Positions 27,516-35,957 of a stretch of 64,000 nucleotides of DNA are shown here, one piece after another (the first letter of the stretch is position 1; every line of letters begins with the position of its first letter). Under the pieces are notes generated by a model. It ran no database searches, was not told the origin of the DNA, and saw only the letters and a list, made by a program, of their open reading frames with translations. The DNA comes from Thalassocella blandensis (lineage in GTDB: Bacteria > Pseudomonadota > Gammaproteobacteria > Pseudomonadales > Cellvibrionaceae), in NCBI GenBank assembly GCA_902141825.1, contig CABFPG010000015.1:1-64000 (forward strand), in the 5' to 3' direction. The translations under genes and the position numbers were made by a program.

Positions 27516-30500
27516 TTAACCCCGCTGTTCAGAAATGTTGGATTGATCGAAATCTTGAAGTAACCGCTGTAATATGAAGGTCACACCTTGTTCTTCTGCG
27601 TAATGTTGAGATTTTTCAAAAGACTCCATAAATAGCGAGGAATGGCTTCCTTTTACTTGATAGGCGTATTGCGCCTTTTTATACCAAAGAAAGGCGAGAT
27701 AATTTCCTTCTTTGATGTCTGAATCCAACGAAATGCACTCGTCTATTTTGTTTAATGCAGATTGAAAATCGCCAAGGTGTGCGTGTGTTTCGGCATAGAA
27801 TGACTGGAAATGTCCCAGCCCGTGACGAGATCCAGCCGTTTTCAGTGTGGATAAAATATCTTGTGATCTAGATGTGTTATTGGTAGCCCAGTCATAGAGC
27901 ATTTTCCCGAAATTTAGATAGATTGGTAAATTGAACTTCTGGGATAGCGTAATTAAATCTGTAGCAACTTTGCGGACTTCAGGCTTATTTTGGTATTGCT
28001 GGTGGACTAAACCAGAATACATCAAAGAAATTCCTATCGAAGGGATGTGCTCCAGAGTTTTTGCTTCATTTATGGCTTCCGCGGCTAACTGACGTGAACG
28101 AGTATCATTGCATTGGTCAGCATAGGCCCGTGCCAGGGTGGCCTTTGCAAATACTTGAATGTTGAAGCCGAATGTTTGTTCATGTTTCTCGTCTTTTGCC
28201 TCTAAAAAGTACGATATTGCGTCTAGCAACGAAGAAATACTATTGGGGCGATCACCCTCAGTAAAGAGATAAAAGCCTTCAACGCATTTAATTGCGGCGC
28301 AATTAATGGGGGAGACTCTCCCTATTAGCGCAGTCATTTCGGTTATAGTTTTATCGAGGGTTTGGCGGCGACCACTGACTATGCCATTTAGCATTTGCCA
28401 CCATAAATGAGAGACCAGCTCGTCATAATGCTTGCTGCTTTTCAATAGATCTAATGAAGCCCGTGAATATTTTAGGACTTCAGCCGATCCCCAACCTTTA
28501 TTTTCCATGTAGGCGGAGGTTAACAAACTGTAGTTTCGCAGCAATAATTCTGTTTGCTTTTCAGTGGCCAAGGAGTGTATCCACCCTTGAATTTTCAATC
28601 CTTGGGCAATTGCTTCATTCGCTGCTGAACGTTGTAGTGCAGCATTTGCGGATTTTTCACCGTAAACTATTGCCTTGTCAAAGTTTTCAGCCTCTCCCCA
28701 GTGGTAGGCGAGCATGGCGGCATTATTCTGTTGATATTGTTGACCTCTAGCTTCCATCGCGCTAGCAATAAGTGAATGACATTCTATTCTTCTGCTTTTC
28801 AACATGCTTTCATATGCTGCATCTCTTACCAGCGCGTGCTTGAATATGTAGGAGTCACCATGGACCTTTCTTTGGATAAATACCAAGTCGTGTGATATCA
28901 GCTCATTTAAGTCGGCCTGGATTTTTGCTTCGTCCTGCGTAGCGCTTTGCAGAAGTAGTTGATAATTAAATTCTCGACCAATACTCGAAGCCAGTTGCGC
29001 GGTTTCTTTAGCACCACTTAACCGGTCAAGTTTTTGTTGCAGGGAGTCCTTTAAGTTGTTGGGGATGTCTTCTACGCTGGTATCATTAACGAAATTGATT
29101 TGGCCATTGATGTGGTGTACTAGTTTTCGTGAGTTAAGCATGTTCACTAACTCTTCAATAAACAAAGGTATACCGTCAGTTCTGTTTTTGATCAAATAGT
29201 TGACATTAGAGGATACATTCATGTCACCAAATAGCAGAGAGATAAAGGCATCCATTGAAGAGTTATCAAAATTTTTCAATTCTATCCTGTGGCAACGCTC
29301 TAAAAGGTTCAGTGATTGCAGTAACTCTCGACTGGTTAAAAGAGCAATGTGGTGTGTGTTTTTGAATGGTTCGCTGTTTAAAAAGAATGTCAGAAATTCA
29401 CGCGTTGTCGGGTCTGACCAGTGCATATCCTCGAAGATAAACAGCATTGCTTTGGCGTTGCAGGTATTTAAGCTGGAACACAGTAAATGTGTCAGCAGTG
29501 CGAAAAGCTGCTGTTTTTGTTGGTCAGGGGAGTTCGCTGGTGACGGAAGTGTATATGGACATTCAATATTAAGCCATATACTCAAAAGTGCCAGGGCGCT
29601 GTTAAGGTCGTGTTCGCCGTAATTGCTAAGGCCGCCCCTTAGTCTTTCGATGGCGTCTTCATTTGAGAGAGCTAGGAGTGAGTATTGGCGTTTGATGAGT
29701 TCCAGTACCGGGAATAGGGCGTAGTTTTCGTGTTCAGGAAGACACTGAGCAATCATTTCCAGGGGGAAGTTGGCTCGACGTCTAAATTCATTTAACAGCC
29801 GAGATTTTCCGATACCTGCTTCACCAGTAATAATTGCTATGTTGTCAGTATTGTTTTTATCGTTCAATGCTTCTAGTGCATTTATTTCCTTTTCTCTGCC
29901 GACAAACAGGTGATTGCGTTGGTTGGCACGCAGAAAACCAAGGGCTTCTACCATGCGTTCGCCTATCATTTCAAACACAGGTACAGACTCGGATTTCATT
30001 CCAAGTTTATGTACTGCAGGTTCTTTAAATTCAAGATGACTGGCGAGCAAGTTTTGCGTTGTGTTTGAGCAAAGTATCTGGTTTTTACCAGCCAGGCGTG
30101 CCAATGCCATGGCGATATCAGGAGTATCACCATCCGGTAATGTGTCCGGATGTACGGTGACTATACCTGTGTGAATGCCCACGTGGACCTGGGTTGTTGT
30201 GCCTTGTGAAACTTGAAGTAACGAGCTGCGTTTGTTTGTCTGGCTGAGTAACTCCAGGGCTGCCCTTGCACATAATCTTCCGTCATTTTCGCTGGCACTT
30301 GGATACCCAAAGTAAAATAGTAAAGTATCGCCGAGGGAGCCTATGTGGGTTGCACCAAAGCGTAATACTATGTCTACACACTGTAATTTCTGATCCTGGT
30401 ACAGTGTTTGAACCACTTCCATGTCGGGAGCGTTTTGGTGCTCGCTTTCTGGCGCTATCCTTACATTCAGTCGAACACACATAACGGTAATTTGCTTTTT

Positions 30501-31505
30501 CTCAGAAACTTTTGATCTTAGTAGTGACGCGTCTCCATGTAGCGTCTCGGCTTCATTTACGCCGGTCCGCCGCATGGAGGAATCTGAATTACTGGTACCG
30601 TGAGTGATTGTTCCGACCAGATCTGAAAAATGAACTTGTGTGAAAGCATTGTAAACTTCAAGCGTATCTCCCATTCGTTCATTTACATTTTTATTTAGTA
30701 AGCGTCTTAAAAGTACCGAAACAGGATGGCCAGCAATAGCTGCGGGCAAAGGAATATTGGTAGGGTTGAGCTGTTTTTGGAATACAGATGCAAGACTGCT
30801 TCCCGTTACTGCCGGAACACCGGTTAAACACTCCAAAAATACCAGCGCCCAGACATACAAGTCAGATTTTGGTGAGGGCGGCTCGCCTCGCAGCTGCTCT
30901 GGCGCACTGTATGACGGAGTGCCCAAAGTTTCCTGAGTCAGGGTCAGGCTGTGATAATGTGCGTGCTTGAATTCATTTGTTAATGCGCCAATACCAAAGT
31001 CCAGTATCTTTACATGAGTCTTTGCGCCTGTGTTAACAAGCATGATGTTCGCGGGTTTGATATCCCGGTGTATTACGCCAAGCTTATGTGCGTGGACCAG
31101 AGCATCCAGGACTTGAGTCATAATTTCTGCAGACTGAAGGGCGGAAAGTGCTCCGGATTCTAAAAGACGTGTCTTTAAGGTAATACCTTCTATATATTCG
31201 AATACGGCATAGAGGGTGTTCTCGCCTAATCGGCCTTTATCAAGCAAACGGACAATATTGGGGTGCTGTAATCGGCTGCTTAGCCAGGCTTCTCGTTCAA
31301 ACCTGTCCTGGTAACGCTTACGTTTTTCCGGACTGAATTCTCTGGCGACTGTCATTTCTTTTATCGCAACGCTTTGCCCTGTGACCTCATTCAACGCACG
31401 GTATACAAGACCAAATCCTCCTTCGCCTATTTTTTCCTGAATAATATAGGGTGCAATGTATTTTCCTGTTGTGAAAGAAGAGTTCGCCATATTAATCACA
31501 TTCAC
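27516..31505 (-). CDS. TOMM-type Ser/Thr kinase-cyclase-AAA-TPR fusion protein
   Basis: A 1329-residue multidomain regulator. Kinase domain (about 20-290): GEGGFG (27-32), Lys49, HRDIKPAN (146-153), DFG (169-171) and APE (201-203), so it looks active. Class III cyclase-like domain (about 337-515): the first metal Asp position is Arg345, though LGDTLLFYF and the VGIHTG segment remain, suggesting no cyclase activity. AAA/STAND ATPase: Walker A GEAGIGKS (561-568) and a Walker B-like LFIFEDMHW. The C-terminal half is helical with TPR-like repeats. This architecture is that of the 'TOMM system kinase/cyclase fusion' family. First gene of the operon. The start is GTG at 31505; an ATG five codons later is also possible. 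No membrane segment is seen. Confidence 0.88.
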   Translation of the reverse strand: MNVINMANSSFTTGKYIAPYIIQEKIGEGGFGLVYRALNEVTGQSVAIKEMTVAREFSPEKRKRYQDRFEREAWLSSRLQHPNIVRLLDKGRLGENTLYAVFEYIEGITLKTRLLESGALSALQSAEIMTQVLDALVHAHKLGVIHRDIKPANIMLVNTGAKTHVKILDFGIGALTNEFKHAHYHSLTLTQETLGTPSYSAPEQLRGEPPSPKSDLYVWALVFLECLTGVPAVTGSSLASVFQKQLNPTNIPLPAAIAGHPVSVLLRRLLNKNVNERMGDTLEVYNAFTQVHFSDLVGTITHGTSNSDSSMRRTGVNEAETLHGDASLLRSKVSEKKQITVMCVRLNVRIAPESEHQNAPDMEVVQTLYQDQKLQCVDIVLRFGATHIGSLGDTLLFYFGYPSASENDGRLCARAALELLSQTNKRSSLLQVSQGTTTQVHVGIHTGIVTVHPDTLPDGDTPDIAMALARLAGKNQILCSNTTQNLLASHLEFKEPAVHKLGMKSESVPVFEMIGERMVEALGFLRANQRNHLFVGREKEINALEALNDKNNTDNIAIITGEAGIGKSRLLNEFRRRANFPLEMIAQCLPEHENYALFPVLELIKRQYSLLALSNEDAIERLRGGLSNYGEHDLNSALALLSIWLNIECPYTLPSPANSPDQQKQQLFALLTHLLCSSLNTCNAKAMLFIFEDMHWSDPTTREFLTFFLNSEPFKNTHHIALLTSRELLQSLNLLERCHRIELKNFDNSSMDAFISLLFGDMNVSSNVNYLIKNRTDGIPLFIEELVNMLNSRKLVHHINGQINFVNDTSVEDIPNNLKDSLQQKLDRLSGAKETAQLASSIGREFNYQLLLQSATQDEAKIQADLNELISHDLVFIQRKVHGDSYIFKHALVRDAAYESMLKSRRIECHSLIASAMEARGQQYQQNNAAMLAYHWGEAENFDKAIVYGEKSANAALQRSAANEAIAQGLKIQGWIHSLATEKQTELLLRNYSLLTSAYMENKGWGSAEVLKYSRASLDLLKSSKHYDELVSHLWWQMLNGIVSGRRQTLDKTITEMTALIGRVSPINCAAIKCVEGFYLFTEGDRPNSISSLLDAISYFLEAKDEKHEQTFGFNIQVFAKATLARAYADQCNDTRSRQLAAEAINEAKTLEHIPSIGISLMYSGLVHQQYQNKPEVRKVATDLITLSQKFNLPIYLNFGKMLYDWATNNTSRSQDILSTLKTAGSRHGLGHFQSFYAETHAHLGDFQSALNKIDECISLDSDIKEGNYLAFLWYKKAQYAYQVKGSHSSLFMESFEKSQHYAEEQGVTFILQRLLQDFDQSNISEQRG

Positions 31506-32528
31506 GGCCAGAGCTATTCATTTTTAGCTACTAGTAAATTTATTAGGAATAAAAGGAGAAGCGAGCAGAAATAACACGCTCTTTACTTTTTTGAATTTTC
31601 TACAAAGTAGAGAAGGTGATAGGGACTTTATGATATTCATCACCGCGAAATGTCAATATAGCTGACATAAATGACATGCTCAATATTCTTTACTTCATTA
31701 GCATCTAAGATAAAGTGTTTTAAAAAAACCTAATGTCCGCAAATAAAATGGCATTGTGACGCATAACTCTAAAGCTTTTCATGTAAATCCAAAGCAGTGG
31801 ATTCTGAATCAAAAAAATGACGTGTTAAGTTTTTCTGCTGATTTTATTTTAAATAATAGAAATGGAAAGCCGATTGAAAAAGCTAGTAGTCTCCAGAGAA
31901 ATAGTAGAAAGGAGTGCAGGCAATTATTCAAAGCTTTGCAGCATGTGGTCAGTGTATCAAAAGTGATTTTCAGGTATTTGGTCTGGTGCTCCCATTTCAG
32001 CAGAAGTTTAGTTCGTATTTGTCGGAAAAAAACATAAACTGGCAGAACCGATTGAGAGAAAAGGATCAGGGTAGCGGCGTAGAAAAAACCATGAAGCGCT
32101 TCAATGTCCTGACACAAAAGATACTGAAACTGATTGTATGAAAATACAGCAAAGAAAACTAAACGGGTAAATGGAATGGAAAGCTGAAGTGGAGAGATAA
32201 AATTAAAAGATAAAATGGAAAATGACCCGCCTTGGATTTTTAATCAATTGAAGTCAAAGATCCTGTTTTGACATGAAACTCTTCTTAGTGATATTGGATG
32301 TACATCTTCACGAAGATATCCCTCTAACCCACTGATTTTAATAAAAATATTGATGTGTCAAAGATGCATCAGAGAAACGAGAGGGAAGCGAGAATTTCAC
32401 TCAGCAAAAAGCAATTCTGACCTATTCGTAAAATTAGGCAAAACTCTAGTAGCTATAGGCAAGCCATGCAAGCCGTCTGTTAATACAATATCAGGCTAAA
32501 TATGATAGAAAACGGTGAGGAATTCCGA
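31506..32528. other. One-kilobase region upstream of the TOMM operon, no confident gene
   Basis: This gap separates the divergent kinase/cyclase gene and alcohol dehydrogenase gene. It is AT-rich. Overlapping frames of 70-100 codons exist on both strands around 31756-32141, but none has a clear ribosome binding site, family signature or Cys/Ser/Thr-rich tail. I searched by eye for a short TOMM precursor here and found none. The operon promoter should lie next to the TGACAT sites at 31650-31677, and the dehydrogenase promoter near 32400-32500. Confidence 0.5.
31650..31677. promoter_or_regulatory. Candidate operator of the TOMM operon (three TGACAT half-sites)
   Basis: ATGTCA (31650-31655) and TGACAT (31663-31668) form a perfect inverted repeat with a 7-nt spacer, and a third TGACAT follows at 31672-31677. 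The group lies about 145 bp upstream of the kinase/cyclase start. The binding protein is unknown; the cluster's own FHA/winged-helix protein is one candidate. Confidence 0.4.
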
Positions 32529-33584
32529 ATGAAAACGCTTGGCTATGCTGCAAACTCTCCCGAAAGTGCATTAAAACCTTATCACTTTGAGCGACGTGAT
32601 ATACGTTCAAATGACATTTCCATTGAAATTCTTTACTGCGGAGTATGTCATTCCGATCTGCACACTGCACGAAATGATTGGGGTGGGGCGCAATATCCAG
32701 TGGTGCCAGGGCACGAGATTGTCGGAAAAGTTATCGAAATCGGCAGTGATGTGACTAGATTTAAGGTAGGAGACAAGGTCGCTGTGGGTTGTATGGTAGA
32801 CAGCTGTCAGGATTGCGACCAATGCCATGATGGGCAGGAACAGTACTGTCGTCACGGATTCACTGGTACGTACGGTTTTCCCGATCGAATATCAGGAGAT
32901 GTCACTCAGGGCGGTTATTCAAAACATATCGTGGTTAGAGAAGAGTTTGTCCTCGGGATACCCGCTAACCTGGATTTAGCGAAAACAGCACCTATTCTAT
33001 GCGCAGGCATTACGACCTATTCACCTTTAAAAACCTGGGATATTCAAGCGGGGGATAAGGTCGGCGTGGTAGGGCTGGGTGGTTTGGGGCATATGGCGGT
33101 AAAGTTGGCTGCGGCCATGGGTGCTCATGTAACAGTATTTAGTCGGACCGAGGAAAAAATAGCAGATGCAGAAGCACTTGGAGCTAATGCCGTTATTATT
33201 TCTACCAATGAAAAAATGATGGAAGCGTCTATCAATACTTTTAAGTTGATTATTGACACGGTTCCGGTAAAGCACGATGTAAATCCTTATGTGCCGCTTC
33301 TCGATATCGATGGAACCCTGGTAATGGTAGGACAGGTCGGCCCAATAGCTGAACCTACAACGGTTCCGATGATCTTCGGCCGCCGAAGAATCTCCGGTTC
33401 ACTTATCGGGGGAATACCTCAGACTCAGGAGTTATTGGAGTTTTGTGCCGAAAAAAATGTGCTACCTGATTGTGAAATGATACGCATGGATGAAATCAAT
33501 CAAGCATTCGATCGAATGCAAACGTCCGACGTACGTTATCGTTTTGTCATTGATATGGCGTCTTTAGATAAAGCTGCCGAATGA
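32529..33584 (+). CDS. Zinc-dependent NAD(P)-alcohol dehydrogenase, CAD/YahK type
   Basis: A 351-residue medium-chain dehydrogenase that interconverts primary alcohols and aldehydes. The start at 32529 is chosen because GAGGAAT lies 5-11 nt upstream; an in-frame ATG nine codons earlier has nothing comparable. Catalytic zinc ligands are Cys40 (CGVCHSDLH) and His62-Glu63 (GHE); structural zinc ligands are Cys93, Cys96, Cys99 and Cys107. The coenzyme fold has GVVGLGGLGHMAVKLA. The downstream genes encode a cupin, an AraC regulator and an Fe-S/molybdopterin aldehyde-type oxidoreductase, so alcohol-to-aldehyde-to-acid conversion is a plausible joint task. Confidence 0.92.
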   Translation: MKTLGYAANSPESALKPYHFERRDIRSNDISIEILYCGVCHSDLHTARNDWGGAQYPVVPGHEIVGKVIEIGSDVTRFKVGDKVAVGCMVDSCQDCDQCHDGQEQYCRHGFTGTYGFPDRISGDVTQGGYSKHIVVREEFVLGIPANLDLAKTAPILCAGITTYSPLKTWDIQAGDKVGVVGLGGLGHMAVKLAAAMGAHVTVFSRTEEKIADAEALGANAVIISTNEKMMEASINTFKLIIDTVPVKHDVNPYVPLLDIDGTLVMVGQVGPIAEPTTVPMIFGRRRISGSLIGGIPQTQELLEFCAEKNVLPDCEMIRMDEINQAFDRMQTSDVRYRFVIDMASLDKAAE

Positions 33585-33642
33585 TGCGTTAGAGATATGC
33601 TTATTTACTATGTAATTTAAACTGGCTTTTAAGGGGGACGAA

Positions 33643-34224
33643 ATGACTTGTCTGGTATTCGACATTAATACCCGCGAGAAGATATTAGGTTTGGCCTGCG
33701 GCCAAAAACGGGGAAAGGTAGTGCGTTCAATTCTATTATTGGCTTCCGTGGTGGCAGGCATATTCACCAGTACAAACCTGGTGATGGCTAACTCCAGCTT
33801 AAACACAACGCCATCTGCCAAACAGGAAATCCTTCGCTCGGAGACACGTCAAACTGTAACGGGAACTGATGCACTTTTTACTGGTCAGGTTCTGGTGGAA
33901 AGGTTATTTCCTGCCAACAATACAGCACGGTTTTCTGGCGCCTATGTGACGTTTTCTCCGGGGGCTCGATCTGCCTGGCATATACATCCGGCTGGCCAGC
34001 ATATTGTTGTAACTTCGGGTCAAGGACGACTCGGAGAGTGGAGTGGAGAAGTTAAAGAGATCAAACAAGGCGATGTTGTTTGGTGTCCACCGGGCATCAA
34101 ACATTGGCATGGGGCTGGGCCGGAAAGCGCAATGACGCACTTGGTTATTACTGGTGATAAAAATGGCGCGAATGTGGAATGGAAAGAAAAAGTTAGCAAT
34201 ACACAATATAACGGTGAGCGGTGA
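33643..34224 (+). CDS. Exported cupin-domain protein
   Basis: A 193-residue protein with a hydrophobic segment at about 29-48 preceded by an unusually long basic N-region; the start is well supported by AGGGGGA 4 nt before the ATG. The cupin barrel spans about 85-185, with the metal-binding motif HIHPAGQHIVVTSGQG (first His pair and a His replacing Glu) and PPGIKHWHG as the second motif. Small exported cupins of this type include hydroxynitrile-lyase-like and quercetinase-like proteins, but the substrate is not evident. It lies 58 bp after the dehydrogenase gene. Confidence 0.82.
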   Translation: MTCLVFDINTREKILGLACGQKRGKVVRSILLLASVVAGIFTSTNLVMANSSLNTTPSAKQEILRSETRQTVTGTDALFTGQVLVERLFPANNTARFSGAYVTFSPGARSAWHIHPAGQHIVVTSGQGRLGEWSGEVKEIKQGDVVWCPPGIKHWHGAGPESAMTHLVITGDKNGANVEWKEKVSNTQYNGER

Positions 34225-34305
34225 TTCACGTCTTACGGTGAAATTAACCTTAATTTACATCTGTTTTGGGTCATCCATACTGGCAAAGCGAAAACGGTAC
34301 TCTGC

Positions 34306-35256
34306 ATGTCACACACAACATCCAACATTTCAAAGTTTACTGTAGTCGGGGATGATGATTATTCTCCTGAGCAGCAGGATCTTAATAAACTTGCCCAACT
34401 CTTGTCTCGTTTTGCTATTCATGATGGGAATACACCGCTGCCGGTTCCGGATGCACATGTTGCGAAATGTTCGGACGTTACAGGTGAAAGTATTCATGCT
34501 GTAAGCGCTCCAGGCATCTGTATTGCGGCGCAGGGAGCAAAAAGCGTAACACTGGCTCAGGATTCTTACCAATATGGTGCGACCAAAATGGCAGTGTATG
34601 CCGCGGAAGTGCCAATTCGTGTTAAGTATGTAGATGCTTCACCTGAAAAGCCTTATTTATGCTTGGTCGTCCATATTGATCCAAAGCGAATGGCAGATTT
34701 AATATTTAAAGTTTTTCCTAATGGACTGACAAAAACGGCAAATACTCGTGCGATTTATCTTGGTGACAGTAATCCCAAAATTGTGAAATCCGCAATTCGC
34801 CTGTTGGAATTGGTCATTCACCAGGAAGATGCTGATTTACTCGTGCCCTTAGTTGTCGATGAAATTTTAATACGGTTGCTGCGGAGTCCTGCAGGGCCGC
34901 TCATAGCACAGATTGGTTTAACCGATTCAAATGCCCACAAAGTGTCTCGCGCGATTTCCTGGATTAAAGAAAACTATACAGAAACAATCAAAATAGAAGA
35001 GCTGGCTAAAATTTCCGGCATGAGTGCATCATCCTTCCATAGCCATTTTAAGTCGATCACTGAAATGAGCCCATTACAATTTCAGAAACATTTACGATTA
35101 CAGAAAGCGCGAAATTTCATGATCACCCAGATGATGGATGTCAGTAGTGCCTGCCATAAGGTCGGATATTCCAGTGTGTCACAATTTAGCCGCGAATATA
35201 GCCGTTTGTTTGGTAGATCTCCAAGTAAGGATATTGACCTCTATAGAGAAAATTGA
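34306..35256 (+). CDS. AraC-family regulator with AraC_N domain
   Basis: A 316-residue cytoplasmic regulator. The first 200 residues match the AraC_N arm seen in regulators of aldehyde- or alcohol-related operons (GICIAAQGAKSVTLAQDSYQYG region, then EVPIRVKYVDASPEKPYLCLVV). The last 100 residues hold two helix-turn-helix units, the second with CHKVGYSSVSQFSREYSRLFG. It sits within the alcohol dehydrogenase-cupin-oxidoreductase group on the same strand, and a local regulatory role is likely. The ribosome binding site before the ATG is weak. Confidence 0.9.
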   Translation: MSHTTSNISKFTVVGDDDYSPEQQDLNKLAQLLSRFAIHDGNTPLPVPDAHVAKCSDVTGESIHAVSAPGICIAAQGAKSVTLAQDSYQYGATKMAVYAAEVPIRVKYVDASPEKPYLCLVVHIDPKRMADLIFKVFPNGLTKTANTRAIYLGDSNPKIVKSAIRLLELVIHQEDADLLVPLVVDEILIRLLRSPAGPLIAQIGLTDSNAHKVSRAISWIKENYTETIKIEELAKISGMSASSFHSHFKSITEMSPLQFQKHLRLQKARNFMITQMMDVSSACHKVGYSSVSQFSREYSRLFGRSPSKDIDLYREN

Positions 35257-35405
35257 TGGAGGGATTAAGGCCTTAGCCATTTGCCCAACGGCAGACATTT
35301 TTTGCCATCGAAGAAACACTAAAATTTCAAACATAATAAGCAGGAAATACAATTAACTCATCTTTATTGACGACGCCCTAAATATCCCGTAACGGAGGAA
35401 GCATT

Positions 35406-35957
35406 ATGACCACTCTTATGATTAACGGTGAAAAGCGAAAAGTGAATGCTTCGCCAGACACGCCACTGCTGTATGTTTTACGTGGAGAACTCAACGTCAT
35501 GACTCCAAAGTTTGGATGTGGCTTGGCGCAATGCGGAGCATGTTCTGTATTAATGGATGGTGAGGAAATCCGCTCATGCATTTATCCCTTTGCGTCTCTG
35601 GTAGGTAAAGAAATTACTACAGTTGAAGGTTTACCCGCGCGATGGCAGAAGCAAAAAAATCTGCCAGATGACTCCGAACGTTTGCATCCAGTACAGCAAG
35701 CCTGGGTCGACGAACAAGTGCCTCAATGTGGTATTTGCCAGTTTGGCATGATGATCAAGGCCACCGAGTTACTAGAGAGCAATCCCAGACCGTCCGATGA
35801 CGATATTAATACTGCCATGACAAGCTCCGGTCCATCTCCGCACCTGTGTCGATGCGCATCCTACGCTGCTATCAAAGATGGCATCCATCGCGCTGCAGAT
35901 ATTATCGCTACAGAAAGCAAAACCTCTAATCTTAAACAGGCGGTGAGCCATGAGTGA
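35406..35957 (+). CDS. 2Fe-2S subunit of a xanthine-oxidase-family oxidoreductase (IorA-like)
   Basis: A 183-residue protein with two iron-sulphur domains. The plant-ferredoxin-type cluster uses CGLAQCGACSV (about 38-48) and a further Cys near 60; the second, helical domain uses CGIC (about 112-115) and CRC (about 145-147). These subunits pass electrons from the molybdenum centre to an acceptor. GGAGG stands before the ATG. The gene overlaps the large-subunit gene by 8 bp, showing coupled synthesis. Isoquinoline 1-oxidoreductase and aldehyde dehydrogenase small subunits share this plan. Confidence 0.93.
   Translation: MTTLMINGEKRKVNASPDTPLLYVLRGELNVMTPKFGCGLAQCGACSVLMDGEEIRSCIYPFASLVGKEITTVEGLPARWQKQKNLPDDSERLHPVQQAWVDEQVPQCGICQFGMMIKATELLESNPRPSDDDINTAMTSSGPSPHLCRCASYAAIKDGIHRAADIIATESKTSNLKQAVSHE

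Noticed and set aside
31756-32037. 93-codon plus-strand frame upstream of the TOMM operon, considered as a precursor
   Set aside because: It has no leader-like acidic helix, no Cys/Ser/Thr-rich tail and no clear ribosome binding site, and longer antisense frames overlap it.
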